Notes under the pieces: generated by a model | Database searches by the model: none | What the model was told of the DNA's origin: nothing | The model's input: only the letters and a program-made list of their open reading frames with translations | Origin: Streptomyces sp. NBC_01689 | Lineage (GTDB): Bacteria; Actinomycetota; Actinomycetes; Streptomycetales; Streptomycetaceae | Length of the DNA: 64,000 bases | Assembly: GCF_036250675.1 (NCBI RefSeq) | Contig: NZ_CP109592.1 | Span: 2,852,001-2,916,000, forward strand | Reading direction: 5' to 3' | Translations under genes and position numbers: made by a program | Shown here: in pieces, positions 50,965 to 59,359 of the stretch | How the letters are laid out: each line of letters begins with the position of its first letter | How positions within the stretch are numbered: the first letter of the stretch is position 1

Positions 50965-51843
50965 ATGTCCGCTCCCACCCTGGCCACGGGCGCCCCCGCC
51001 CGGCCGGACGCCCGCCCGGCCCCCTCGGCCGTCACCGCCGCCTACACCCGGCTGACCGAGGTCCTTCCCGAGCTGAGCGTCACGGAGCTGGCACCCGGCG
51101 AGGCGCCCCCCGAGGGCGGCGGCTGGGCGGCCGCGGCCCGGCTCGCGGCGGGCGGTCCGGAGCTCGACGCCTTCCTCGCCTGGGACGAGGAGCAGATCGT
51201 CCGGGACTACGGGCAGCGGGCACGCCCGGACGTCGTCGCCACGTTCGGCCTGCACTGGTACGCCTGGCCTGCCTGCCTCCTGATCACCGTCCCGTGGTTC
51301 CTGGAACGCCGCGTGCCCCGGCTCCCTGTGGAGCACGTCACATTCCAGCGCACCCTCGGCCGGATGGCCGTGCGGACCGGCGAGTTCGCCTGCCTTCCGG
51401 GCGACCCGGCGGCGACCCTGCCCGGCGCCCGCACCGTTCCCGACGAGGAGGCCCTGCGGGCCGAGGTGCGGGCGGCGGTGGCCGAGCACCTGGAGCCGCT
51501 CCTCGGCGGCTTCGGCCCCCGGATGCGCCGCCGCGGCCGCGCCCTGTGGGGCATGGCCACCGACGAGGTCGTCGAGGGCCTCTGGTACGTGGCCGGCCTC
51601 CTCGGCGAGGAGGAGCGCGCGCTGCGCGAACTGGAGCTCCTCCTGCCGGGCACGACCCGGCCCTACGTCGGGTCCGCGGCCTTTCGCGAGCTGACCGGCC
51701 CGGACGGCGCGACCCTGACCACACGCGACCGCGCGAGCTGCTGCTTCTTCTACACGCTGCGCCCCGACGACGCCTGCCCCACCTGCCCGCGCGTCTGTGA
51801 CGCCGAGCGCGCCGCCAAGTCGACCGCGGCCCTCGCCGGTTGA
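50965..51843 (+). CDS. FhuF-like ferric-siderophore reductase ([2Fe-2S])
   Basis: 292 aa from ATG 50965. The body aligns with actinobacterial FhuF-type proteins (FGLHWYAWPACLLITVPWFLERRVPRLP, LYGT-like helical region). The C-terminal iron-sulfur motif C-C-x2-Y...C-x2-C is present as SCCFFYTLRPDDACPTCPRVCD. These proteins reduce ferric siderophores in the cytoplasm to release iron. Consistent with that, a strong iron box lies 28 bp upstream. Monocistronic, with a weak hairpin after the stop. No siderophore biosynthesis or ABC transport genes are adjacent in this window. Confidence 0.9.
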   Translation: MSAPTLATGAPARPDARPAPSAVTAAYTRLTEVLPELSVTELAPGEAPPEGGGWAAAARLAAGGPELDAFLAWDEEQIVRDYGQRARPDVVATFGLHWYAWPACLLITVPWFLERRVPRLPVEHVTFQRTLGRMAVRTGEFACLPGDPAATLPGARTVPDEEALRAEVRAAVAEHLEPLLGGFGPRMRRRGRALWGMATDEVVEGLWYVAGLLGEEERALRELELLLPGTTRPYVGSAAFRELTGPDGATLTTRDRASCCFFYTLRPDDACPTCPRVCDAERAAKSTAALAG

Positions 51844-51846
51844 GGC

Positions 51847-51867
51847 GCCCCGCCGTCGGCACGGGGC
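51847..51867 (+). terminator. Short hairpin after the FhuF-like gene
   Basis: GCCCCG (51847-51852), 9-nt loop, CGGGGC (51862-51867), 4 bp after the stop. Confidence 0.45.
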
Positions 51868-52146
51868 CCCGGATGCCCTAAGATCAACTTCGACGGAGAC
51901 ACCCCTCAGGTCACAGGTGCTTCACAACTTCCTCACTTGCCGCAGGAACTTTCCGTTGAACCATCCGTACGGGTAATCTAATTCGCACTCAACTCCCGTC
52001 CCTCGCGCGGCAGTTCGAGCAGAATGTCGCCCTGCGCATCCCTTGGCACTCCCTTGGCGGCCTCTTGCCGCGAAACCCCCTGAGGGGCGGCGGGCTTGGG
52101 CCAATATGGCGGGCGTCACGCCCTATCCCAATGCAAGGGACCCCAG

Positions 52147-53193
52147 ATGAGACTGACCGACATATCGCTGAATTGGCTGCTTCCGGGCGCCGTTCTGCTC
52201 CTGGGACTGCTGGCGGCGGTGGCGGTGCTCGCGCGCGGCAAGCGGTCCGGGGACGGCGCGGGCAGCAGTAACGACGAATCGTGGGAGCGCAGCGAGGAGC
52301 GCCGCCGGCGCAAGGAGGCCGTCTACGGCACGGCCTCCTACGTGCTGCTGTTCTGCTGTGCCGCGGTGGCCGCGGCCCTGTCCTTCCACGGCCTGGTCGG
52401 CTTCGGGCAGCAGAACCTCGGGCTCACCGACGGCTGGGAGTACCTCGTCCCCTTCGGCCTGGACGGCGCGGCCATGTTCTGCTCCGTGCTCGCCGTGCGC
52501 GAGGCCAGCCACGGCGACGCGGCGCTCGGCTCACGCATACTCGTGTGGACCTTCGCCGGTGCCGCCGCCTGGTTCAACTGGGTGCACGCGCCGCGCGGTG
52601 TGGACCACTCGGGCGCTCCCCAGTTCTTCGCGGGCATGTCCCTCTCGGCCGCCGTGCTGTTCGACCGGGCGCTGAAGCAGACCCGTCGGGCCGCGCTGCG
52701 CGAGCAGGGTCTGGTCCCGCGTCCGCTGCCGCAGATCCGGATCGTCCGCTGGCTGCGCGCTCCCCGTGAGACGTACAGCGCCTGGTCGCTGATGCTCCTG
52801 GAGAACGTCCGCACGCTGGACGAGGCCGTGGACGAGGTGCGCGAGGACAAGCGCCAGAAGGAGCAGACGCGTCTGCGCCGGCGCAACGAGGAGCGGGTCG
52901 AGCGCGCGCACCTGAAGGCGCTCAGCCGCGGGCACCGGGGCCTGCCGGGCCGCGCGAACGCGCGGGCGCAACTGGAGACCACCGTGGAGCGCGCTCCCGC
53001 TCAGGCCTCTACGGAGCCTGCCCTATCGGGGTCGGAGCCCCTGCCCGTCCGTTCGCGGCCCTCCCTTCAGCCGGTCCGCAAGAGCGGTGACCCGATAACC
53101 GTCGACCTCACCGCGGAGGACGACACGATGGCCCTGCCGCGGCTCGACTCCCTGGAGCGCAAGCTCAAGGACCTGGAGCAGCAGTTCGGCTGA
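52147..53193 (+). CDS. DUF2637 membrane protein
   Basis: 348 aa from ATG 52147 (AAGGGA 7 nt upstream). The N-terminus begins with one hydrophobic helix (NWLLPGAVLLLGLLAAVAVLA), then a charged stretch. A DUF2637-type membrane region follows with about four helices: ASYVLLFCCAAVAAALSFHGLVGFGQQ, WEYLVPFGLDGAAMFCSVLAVREA, ILVWTFAGAAAWFNWVHAP, FFAGMSLSAAVLFDRALKQTRR. The rest is a highly charged cytoplasmic tail ending in a short coiled coil (LDSLERKLKDLEQQFG). DUF2637 proteins are common in Streptomyces, including Spd-like plasmid-spread genes, and function is undefined. The 51868-52146 upstream region is gene-free and partly AT-rich (TAATCTAATTC near 51975), a probable promoter. Confidence 0.85.
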   Translation: MRLTDISLNWLLPGAVLLLGLLAAVAVLARGKRSGDGAGSSNDESWERSEERRRRKEAVYGTASYVLLFCCAAVAAALSFHGLVGFGQQNLGLTDGWEYLVPFGLDGAAMFCSVLAVREASHGDAALGSRILVWTFAGAAAWFNWVHAPRGVDHSGAPQFFAGMSLSAAVLFDRALKQTRRAALREQGLVPRPLPQIRIVRWLRAPRETYSAWSLMLLENVRTLDEAVDEVREDKRQKEQTRLRRRNEERVERAHLKALSRGHRGLPGRANARAQLETTVERAPAQASTEPALSGSEPLPVRSRPSLQPVRKSGDPITVDLTAEDDTMALPRLDSLERKLKDLEQQFG

Positions 53194-53228
53194 CGTCCCG
53201 TCGGACGGGACCGAGTGAGCTCCGGACG

Positions 53229-53328
53229 GTCCGGCCGGATACCGGCCGGACCCGGACATGATCGACACCCGGACGGGGGTTCCGCCCGGACACCGGGGTG
53301 AAGCCCGGACGGGGTTCCGTCCGGACCG
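53229..53328. repeat. Cluster of CCGGAC-type inverted and direct repeats (terminator region)
   Basis: A perfect 10-bp stem GTCCGGCCGG-ATA-CCGGCCGGAC (53229-53251) is followed by two copies of a ~25-bp unit (CCCGGACGGGG...TTCCG.CCGGAC) near 53270 and 53304. It sits between convergent genes and probably terminates both. Confidence 0.7.
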
Positions 53329-53348
53329 GATTCACGGCGGCGCGGTGA

Positions 53349-53849
53349 CTACACCGCGCCGCCGTCCAGTTCGAACCAGACCGACTTGCCCACGCCGTGG
53401 GCCCGCACACCCCACGCGTCGGCCAGGGACTGGACGAGGACGAGTCCCCTGCCGTGCGTACCGTCGTCGGCGTCCGGTACCCGCGGCCTGGGCCTGCGGC
53501 CCACGAAGTCCCGTACCTCCACACGGAGTCCGGAGGGCCGGACGGTGGCGGTCAGGATCGCGTCGTGATCGGTGTGGATGAGGGCGTTGGTGACGAGCTC
53601 GCTGGTCAGCAGCTCGGCTATCTCGGACTTGCCCGGCCTCCCCCAGTGCCGTAAGAGTTCCTTCAGCGCTCTGCGGGCCTCGGGCACCGCCCGAAGGTCC
53701 GCCCTCGCCAGTCTCCGCCTGAGCTGCGCGGTGGCGGGTTGGCCCGCCGCACTCCCGGACGTCTCCTCCATCATCGCCTTTGCCGTGGAGGTCCCGATCG
53801 CCGCGGGACCGCGTCCTCGTACCTGCCTTCTCATGACCCCCGCCTGCAT
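53349..53849 (-). CDS. RsbW-like ATP-binding (HATPase_c_2) protein
   Basis: 166 aa from ATG 53849 (ATG 53834 also possible). GHKL ATPase motifs: N-box ELLTSELVTNALIHT, G1-like LRVEVRDFVGRRPRPRVPD, and G2 THGRGLVLVQSLADAWGVR. Streptomyces encode many such anti-sigma-factor-like kinases; they bind or phosphorylate anti-anti-sigma partners. No partner anti-anti-sigma or sigma gene lies next to it. It runs convergently to the DUF2637 gene with a repeat-rich terminator between. Confidence 0.88.
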   Translation of the reverse strand: MQAGVMRRQVRGRGPAAIGTSTAKAMMEETSGSAAGQPATAQLRRRLARADLRAVPEARRALKELLRHWGRPGKSEIAELLTSELVTNALIHTDHDAILTATVRPSGLRVEVRDFVGRRPRPRVPDADDGTHGRGLVLVQSLADAWGVRAHGVGKSVWFELDGGAV

Positions 53850-54549
53850 GCCGATACCGATTCCCCTCGTGATCGAACATGTTCACGGGAATCCATGCCC
53901 TCCTACGCGAGGCGCCAGTCATGTCGATTCGTCGGCCTTCGCCGTGCGGAGGGCGGACGCGGCGGTCCCGCGGGGCGGGTGACCTCCGGAACCCGCCCGT
54001 GCGCGGTCCGGCGACCGGCGGCCGCCCCGGACGGCGCACCCCCGCCGGTGCGATGCGGCCCGCCGGAGTGCGGGGTCCGGGCAGACCACCGTCGAGGTCG
54101 TACGGTCGATGGACCCCGCCGGGTCGGGTGAGCGGTCGAACCTCTGCTCCGGGCCGCGTTCCCGGCCCGCGCGACGGTCGCGGAACCACCGGAAACGCCC
54201 TGGTGGAAGGGCGTGATCCGGCACGGGACGGTGCGCCCGCGGGCGCTCGGGCGCGGCCGCCCCGGGCCTTGCCGGGGGAACGCCCCGCGTGCCTCGGCGC
54301 GGACCCGGACGGCGCGGTCACGGTCTCCCCCGCCGCCGGGGGCCCCTTCCTCCCGTCCCTCCCGTGGGGCGCGTGGGAGAGGTGAGCGGGGGCGCGGACG
54401 GCTCGCGGAGGCAGCGCGTCGCACCGTGGCGCACCACCCGGAGCCTCCCATGCGCCACCGCGTACCGAGCACGGGCGCTCGGCTCATCCACCGACTCCCC
54501 GCTGCGTGTCCGGCCGTACTCGACCGGCGCACGGGAGCCCGGCCGCGGC
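53850..54549. other. 700-bp gene-free region
   Basis: Very GC-rich; the frames here have amino acid content typical of noncoding Streptomyces DNA (Arg/Pro/Gly). The only notable element is the palindrome GAACATGTTC (53875-53884), 26 bp upstream of the ATPase gene start. Confidence 0.6.
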
Positions 54550-56292
54550 CTACGGCCTCGGTACGTTCCTGATGTTCGAGCGCGCCATCTGCAGCATCCG
54601 GCCCACGCCGCCGTCGAGGACGATCTTCGACGCCGACAGCGCGAACCCGGTCACCATCTCGGCGCTGATCTTCGGCGGGATCGACAGGGCGTTGGGGTCC
54701 GTGACGACGTCGACCAGGGCGGGACCCTTGTGCTTGAAGGCGTCCTTCAGGGCCCCGGCCAGTTGCCGGGGTTTCTCGACGCGCACCCCGTAGGCGCCGC
54801 ACGCCCGCGCCACGGCGGCGAAGTCGGGGTTCTTGTTGGTGGTCCCGTACGACGGAAGCCCGGCGACCAGCATCTCCAACTCGACCATGCCCAGGGAGGA
54901 GTTGTTGAACAGCACGACCTTCACCGGCAGGTCGTACTGGACGAGGGTGAGGAAGTCGCCCATCAGCATGGAGAAGCCGCCGTCGCCGGACATCGACACG
55001 ACCTGGCGTCCGCGGTCGCTGAACTGGGCTCCGATCGCCATCGGCAGCGCGTTCGCCATCGAGCCGTGCGAGAACGAACCGATGATGCGACGGCGGCCGT
55101 TGGGCGAGAGGTAGCGCGCCGCCCAGACGTTGCACATGCCGGTGTCGACGGTGAACACCGCGTCCTCGTCGGCCAGTTCGTCGACCACCGAGGCGACGTA
55201 CTCGGGGTGGATCGGGACGTGCTTCTCGACCTTGCGGGTGTACGCCTTCACCACCCCTTCCAGCGCGTCCGCGTGCTTCTTCAGCATCTTGTCCAGGAAG
55301 CGGCGGTCCCCCTTGGGCCGCACCCGCGGGATGAGACAGCGCAGGGTCTCCCTGACGTCGCCCCAGACCGCGAGGTCCAGCTTCGAGCGCCGGCCCAGAT
55401 GCTCGGGCCGGACGTCGACCTGGGCGATCTTCACGTCGTCGGGGAGGAAGGCGTTGTAGGGAAAGTCGGTGCCGAGCAGGATGAGCAGGTCGCACTCGTG
55501 CGTGGCCTCGTAGGCCGCGCCGTAGCCGAGCAGACCGCTCATGCCGACGTCGAACGGGTTGTCGTACTGGATCCACTCCTTGCCGCGCAGCGCGTGCCCC
55601 ACCGGCGACTTGATCGTCTCCGCGAACTCCATGACCTCGGTGTGCGCCCCCGCCGTCCCGCTTCCGCAGAAGAGCGTGACCCGGTCGGCCTCGTCGATCA
55701 GGGCGACGAGCTTGTCGATCTCGGCGTCGGCGGGGCGGACGCCGGGCCGGGAGGTGACGAGGGCGGTCTCGACGGTCTTCTCCGGCGCGGGCGCGGCGGC
55801 GATGTCGCCGGGCAGCGAGACGACACTGACACCCGACTGGCCGATCGCGTGCTGGATGGCCGTCTGCAGCAGCCGGGGCATCTGCTTCGGGTGGGAGATC
55901 AGCTCGCTGTAGTGACTGCACTCGGCGAAGAGCCGGTCGGGGTGGGTCTCCTGGAAGTAGCCGAGGCCGATCTCGCTGGAGGGGATCTGCGAGGCGAGGG
56001 CGAGGACCGGGGCCATGGAGCGGTGCGCGTCGTACAGGCCGTTGATGAGGTGGAGGTTGCCCGGGCCGCAGGAGCCCGCGCAGGCGGTGAGCCTGCCGGT
56101 GATCTGGGCCTCCGCGCCCGCGGCGAAGGCGGCGGTCTCCTCGTGCCGGACGTGGATCCAGTCGATCGCGGAGTTGCGCCGGATGGCGTCCACGACCGGG
56201 TTGAGGCTGTCACCGACGACGCCGTACAGGCGTTTGACCCCGGCGCGGGCGAGGATGTCGACGAACTGTTCGGCGACGTTCTGCTTGGCCAT
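54550..56292 (-). CDS. poxB: Pyruvate oxidase / quinone-dependent pyruvate dehydrogenase
   Basis: 580 aa from ATG 56292. ThDP/FAD enzyme with the pattern of PoxB: VKRLYGVVGDSLNPVVDAIRRN, HVRHEETAAFAAGAEAQITG (activating Glu), SCGPGNLHLINGLYDAHRSMAPVLALASQIP, the ThDP/Mg motif SGDGGFSMLMGDFLTLVQ...LFNNSSLGMVELE. It converts pyruvate to acetate and CO2 with electrons to quinone, or to acetyl phosphate; which of the two is not certain by eye. The C-terminal tail after SIPPKISAEM resembles the membrane-binding tail region of PoxB. It lies 75 bp downstream of the PP2C-like gene on the same strand. Confidence 0.93.
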   Translation of the reverse strand: MAKQNVAEQFVDILARAGVKRLYGVVGDSLNPVVDAIRRNSAIDWIHVRHEETAAFAAGAEAQITGRLTACAGSCGPGNLHLINGLYDAHRSMAPVLALASQIPSSEIGLGYFQETHPDRLFAECSHYSELISHPKQMPRLLQTAIQHAIGQSGVSVVSLPGDIAAAPAPEKTVETALVTSRPGVRPADAEIDKLVALIDEADRVTLFCGSGTAGAHTEVMEFAETIKSPVGHALRGKEWIQYDNPFDVGMSGLLGYGAAYEATHECDLLILLGTDFPYNAFLPDDVKIAQVDVRPEHLGRRSKLDLAVWGDVRETLRCLIPRVRPKGDRRFLDKMLKKHADALEGVVKAYTRKVEKHVPIHPEYVASVVDELADEDAVFTVDTGMCNVWAARYLSPNGRRRIIGSFSHGSMANALPMAIGAQFSDRGRQVVSMSGDGGFSMLMGDFLTLVQYDLPVKVVLFNNSSLGMVELEMLVAGLPSYGTTNKNPDFAAVARACGAYGVRVEKPRQLAGALKDAFKHKGPALVDVVTDPNALSIPPKISAEMVTGFALSASKIVLDGGVGRMLQMARSNIRNVPRP

Positions 56293-56367
56293 GCTGCACG
56301 CACCCCTCAGCGGTCCTGGAATCCTCGAGTCCGTCCTCTGGGGTCCATGAATGCACAGGGAGCGCGG

Positions 56368-58782
56368 TTACGCCTCCCACACGGCCGCCGCCGTCCGGTC
56401 GTCGGCATACCCCTTGACCCTCACCTGGGTGTCGGCCAGGAAGGCGGCCAGCCCCGGCGGGCCGCCGGTGGACCAGCGGGTCGTCAGGTGCTCGCAGAGG
56501 TCCGGCTCACCGCGCAGGGGATCGGCCAGCCCGCCCGTGCACAGCAGGAGCGTGTCGCCCGGCCGGGCGACGGAGGCCCGGAAACGGAACGGGGCACGCG
56601 GCGGCGCGGGCGCGGGCTCGTACGGGCTCGGGGGCGTCGTGATGCCCAGGTCCATGGTGAGCCGGTCGCCCTCGGGGGTCTCGTGGGGCAGCGACCCGAA
56701 ACCGACCACCGGTTCCCCGGTGGCGTCGCCCGGCCGCGGCTCGATGTCCTGCCACTCGCCGTCGCGCAGCCGGAACAGACCCCCGTCCCCGACGCCGAAG
56801 AACACCCGGGTACGGCACTCGGGGTCCGCGGTGAGCAGCAGACAGCGCAGGCTCGCGGTGTAGTCCTCGGGCTCCACGCCCTGCTCGGCCGCGCTCGCGC
56901 GCAGCTTGCCGAGGCTGCGGTCGGTGAGCCGGTGCAGCCCCGACTTCAGGTCGCCGCGCCGGGCGGCGCGGATGTCCTCGGCCAGCCGTCCGTGACTGCG
57001 GCCGACGGCACGCCCGATCCACCGGCAGGCCTCGGCGGCCGCCCGGTGCGCGCCGGGGGTGGCACGGGCGCCGGTCGCCATCGCCACCAGGACCAGCGCC
57101 TCCTCCCCCGTCCCGAAACGGGCGGTCAGCAGGGCGTCCCGGCGCGGCTCACCCCGGTAGCGCGCGGAGTCCCCGCGCACGGAGACCGCGCGCAGGGTGC
57201 TGCTCCCGTACCGCGCCCCGTCCAGGACGCTGTCCGGGACCAGGTCGTCGAGAGCGTCCGCATCGGCCGCCGGAAGCTGGGTGGGTTCGGCGTCGTACGT
57301 GGGCGGACCCGAGCCCACATGGGCCACGGAGGGCCGCTCCCGGGGGACGGTGGACGCGGGCGCGGTGGGCACGAGGCCGGCCGGTCCGGAACCGGCGGAC
57401 GTCGGCGCGACGGGCGGGGCGTCCTGGGAGCGGGAGGAGGAGTCGGCGCGGGCCGGGGCGTGCGGGGCCCAGGTGTCGGGCCGCGCACCGCCCGGGGAGA
57501 CCGGCGCCGGCGGACGCCCCGCCCCGGCGTCCCGAGGGTCCCCGGCCGGAGCGGGCGGGACCGTGGGCGGCGGGGCGGACGGGGTCGAGGCCGTCGGGGC
57601 CGGGGGTGCGCCTCCCCCCGGCGCGGACACGGAACCCCGCGGGCCCCCGGCGCGAAAACCGGGCGGCGTCGGCCCGGGCGGGAAGGCCGCGGGCGGGGCC
57701 GGGAGGGCGGGCGCCGAGGGGACGGTGGGGGGTGCTTGTGGGGCGGTGGGTGCCTGTGGGGCGGCCGTAGGCGCGGAGGGGTCGGAAGGCGTCTGCGGGT
57801 CCGTGGGCGCGGAGGGGCCGGAAGGCACCTGTGGACCCGTGGGCGCGGAGGGGCCGGTGAGTGTCGGCCGGTCGGCGGCAGCGGGCACGGAGGGGTTCCC
57901 GGGCACGGAAGGGCCCGTCGGCGTCGGCCGGTCGGCGTCGGCCCACGGCCGGGCGGATGTCGGCGGAGCGGCGGACCTCGGTGGGGCGGCGGGCCCGGAC
58001 GGGACGCCGGGCGCGGTCGGGGCGGCAGGCGCACTCGGGACGCCGGGCGTCGACGCGCCGGCACCCGCACCCGCCCACGGACCGGCGGAGGGCGGCGGAG
58101 CCGCGGGCCTCGGCGGGTCGACGGGCGTCGACGGGTCCGCGGAGGACCACCGCCCGTCGGACGACGACGCACCGGCACTCCCACCGTCACCGCCATCGGT
58201 ACCCGCACCGGCACCGGCCCACGGCCCGGCGGACGCGGGCGGTGCCGTGGGGGCCGGCCTCCCGGTGGGAGTCGGTGGAAGCGCGGGCCTCGGCGGGCCG
58301 GCGGGCGCGGACGTGTCCGTGGAGGGCCAGGGTCCGGCGGGCGCGGGCGGGGTGAACGGTGCCGGAGGGTCGGCCGGCGGTGGCCCCCAGGGCGCACCTG
58401 GGCGTTCCGGGTCGTCCTGGCGCGGTGGGGCCGGGAGCGGCACGGGGGCGGCGCCGCGGCGCGAGGCCCCGTGCCAGGGCCCCGGACCGCCGCCGCGCCG
58501 CTCCGGCGGCGCGGGAGGCCCCTCCGCCCGCGGCGATGCGTCACGCTCCGGCGCCCGCGCCCGGGAGACGGAACCCGCCCCGCCGGTGTCGGCCCCGTCG
58601 GCGCCGACACCGCCCGGGTCGGTACCGCTCGGGTCCACCCCCACCGTCCCCGCGGCCGACGCGAACCGGTCGTCCAGGGAATCGGGCGCGGTGGCGGGCC
58701 CGGTGTCGTGGGTGGAGTCGTCGTACAGCTGCCCCCACCAATCGTCCTCGTGACCGGTGCGGCTCTCCCCCTGCTGGCTCAT
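56368..58782 (-). CDS. PP2C-like protein, probably a pseudophosphatase, with long Pro/Ala linker
   Basis: 804 aa from ATG 58782. Residues about 1-60 are acidic (HEDDWWGQLYDD), about 60-500 form an extreme Pro/Ala/Gly/Ser/Thr linker, and the last ~270 form a PP2C-like domain (TARFGTGEEALVLVAMATGARATPGAHRAAAEACRW, FFGVGDGGLFRLRDGEWQDI, GDTLLLCTGGLADPL, YADDRTAAAVWE). In active PP2C enzymes the first block has an Asp-Gly and the third reads S-D-G; here they are A-T-G and T-G-G, so two metal-binding Asp residues appear lost. It may act as a binding or scaffold protein. No clear Shine-Dalgarno. Confidence 0.8.
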   Translation of the reverse strand: MSQQGESRTGHEDDWWGQLYDDSTHDTGPATAPDSLDDRFASAAGTVGVDPSGTDPGGVGADGADTGGAGSVSRARAPERDASPRAEGPPAPPERRGGGPGPWHGASRRGAAPVPLPAPPRQDDPERPGAPWGPPPADPPAPFTPPAPAGPWPSTDTSAPAGPPRPALPPTPTGRPAPTAPPASAGPWAGAGAGTDGGDGGSAGASSSDGRWSSADPSTPVDPPRPAAPPPSAGPWAGAGAGASTPGVPSAPAAPTAPGVPSGPAAPPRSAAPPTSARPWADADRPTPTGPSVPGNPSVPAAADRPTLTGPSAPTGPQVPSGPSAPTDPQTPSDPSAPTAAPQAPTAPQAPPTVPSAPALPAPPAAFPPGPTPPGFRAGGPRGSVSAPGGGAPPAPTASTPSAPPPTVPPAPAGDPRDAGAGRPPAPVSPGGARPDTWAPHAPARADSSSRSQDAPPVAPTSAGSGPAGLVPTAPASTVPRERPSVAHVGSGPPTYDAEPTQLPAADADALDDLVPDSVLDGARYGSSTLRAVSVRGDSARYRGEPRRDALLTARFGTGEEALVLVAMATGARATPGAHRAAAEACRWIGRAVGRSHGRLAEDIRAARRGDLKSGLHRLTDRSLGKLRASAAEQGVEPEDYTASLRCLLLTADPECRTRVFFGVGDGGLFRLRDGEWQDIEPRPGDATGEPVVGFGSLPHETPEGDRLTMDLGITTPPSPYEPAPAPPRAPFRFRASVARPGDTLLLCTGGLADPLRGEPDLCEHLTTRWSTGGPPGLAAFLADTQVRVKGYADDRTAAAVWEA

Positions 58783-59359
58783 GCCCCTAATTGTCACCGC
58801 GGGAGCCGGTTGAAAACGGGGCATCCGGAAATCCGGCCACCCGGACCGGGCCGCCCGGGACCCCGCCTCCGATATCTCGAACAACGCTGTGGACAAGGGA
58901 GGTTGGGGAGGCCGTGGAGAAGACCGCCGGACGATCCCACCCCCCACGGGAGAACCGCCCGGCGGCGCCTGAGTGACCGGCCCCCGCGCGTCGCGGGCCC
59001 CGGCGACGGCACGGCCCGGCGACGGCACGGCCCGGCGACGGCACGGCCCGGCGACGCGCGGTCCGTGTCGGCCGGTTCGGCCGGTTCGGACCCGCGCGCG
59101 GCCCGCTTCCCTCCGGAGTCCCTGCGGACCCCGGAGCGTTCGCGGACCCTGGAGACTTCGCGGACCCCGGGGATGCTCGGCGATCGCGGGATCGGCTGTG
59201 CGGTCCGGCGGACCTCCCCCGGCGGGAACCGGTGCCCCGGTGACGTGAGCTTGGCAGAGGTGCGGGTGCTGCGGCGATGATGGGCGGAGGCGGGTTTGCG
59301 CCGTGGCCGGTTTCCGCCACGGTCCGGCCGGAACGGAACACTGGGGAGGGCATCGCCGC
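58783..59359. other. 577-bp divergent intergenic region with tandem repeats
   Basis: No gene is supported. It holds 3.5 copies of the 16-bp unit CGGCGACGGCACGGCC (59001-59056) and a looser block of GCGGACCC-type repeats (about 59110-59175). It must contain the promoters of the PP2C-like gene and the regulator at 59360. Confidence 0.6.
59001..59056. repeat. 16-bp tandem repeat, 3.5 copies
   Basis: Exact units of CGGCGACGGCACGGCC at 59001, 59017 and 59033, then the first 8 bases again at 59049. Noncoding minisatellite in a promoter region. Confidence 0.95.

Noticed and set aside
53875..53884. GAACATGTTC as a LexA/SOS box
   Set aside because: The actinobacterial SOS box needs TCGAAC-N4-GTTCGA spacing; here the half-sites are only 2 bp apart and the downstream gene is not a repair gene.
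54289..59280. A 1663-codon open frame on the plus strand across poxB and the PP2C-like gene
   Set aside because: Shadow of the two minus-strand genes; the translation lacks recognisable folds.
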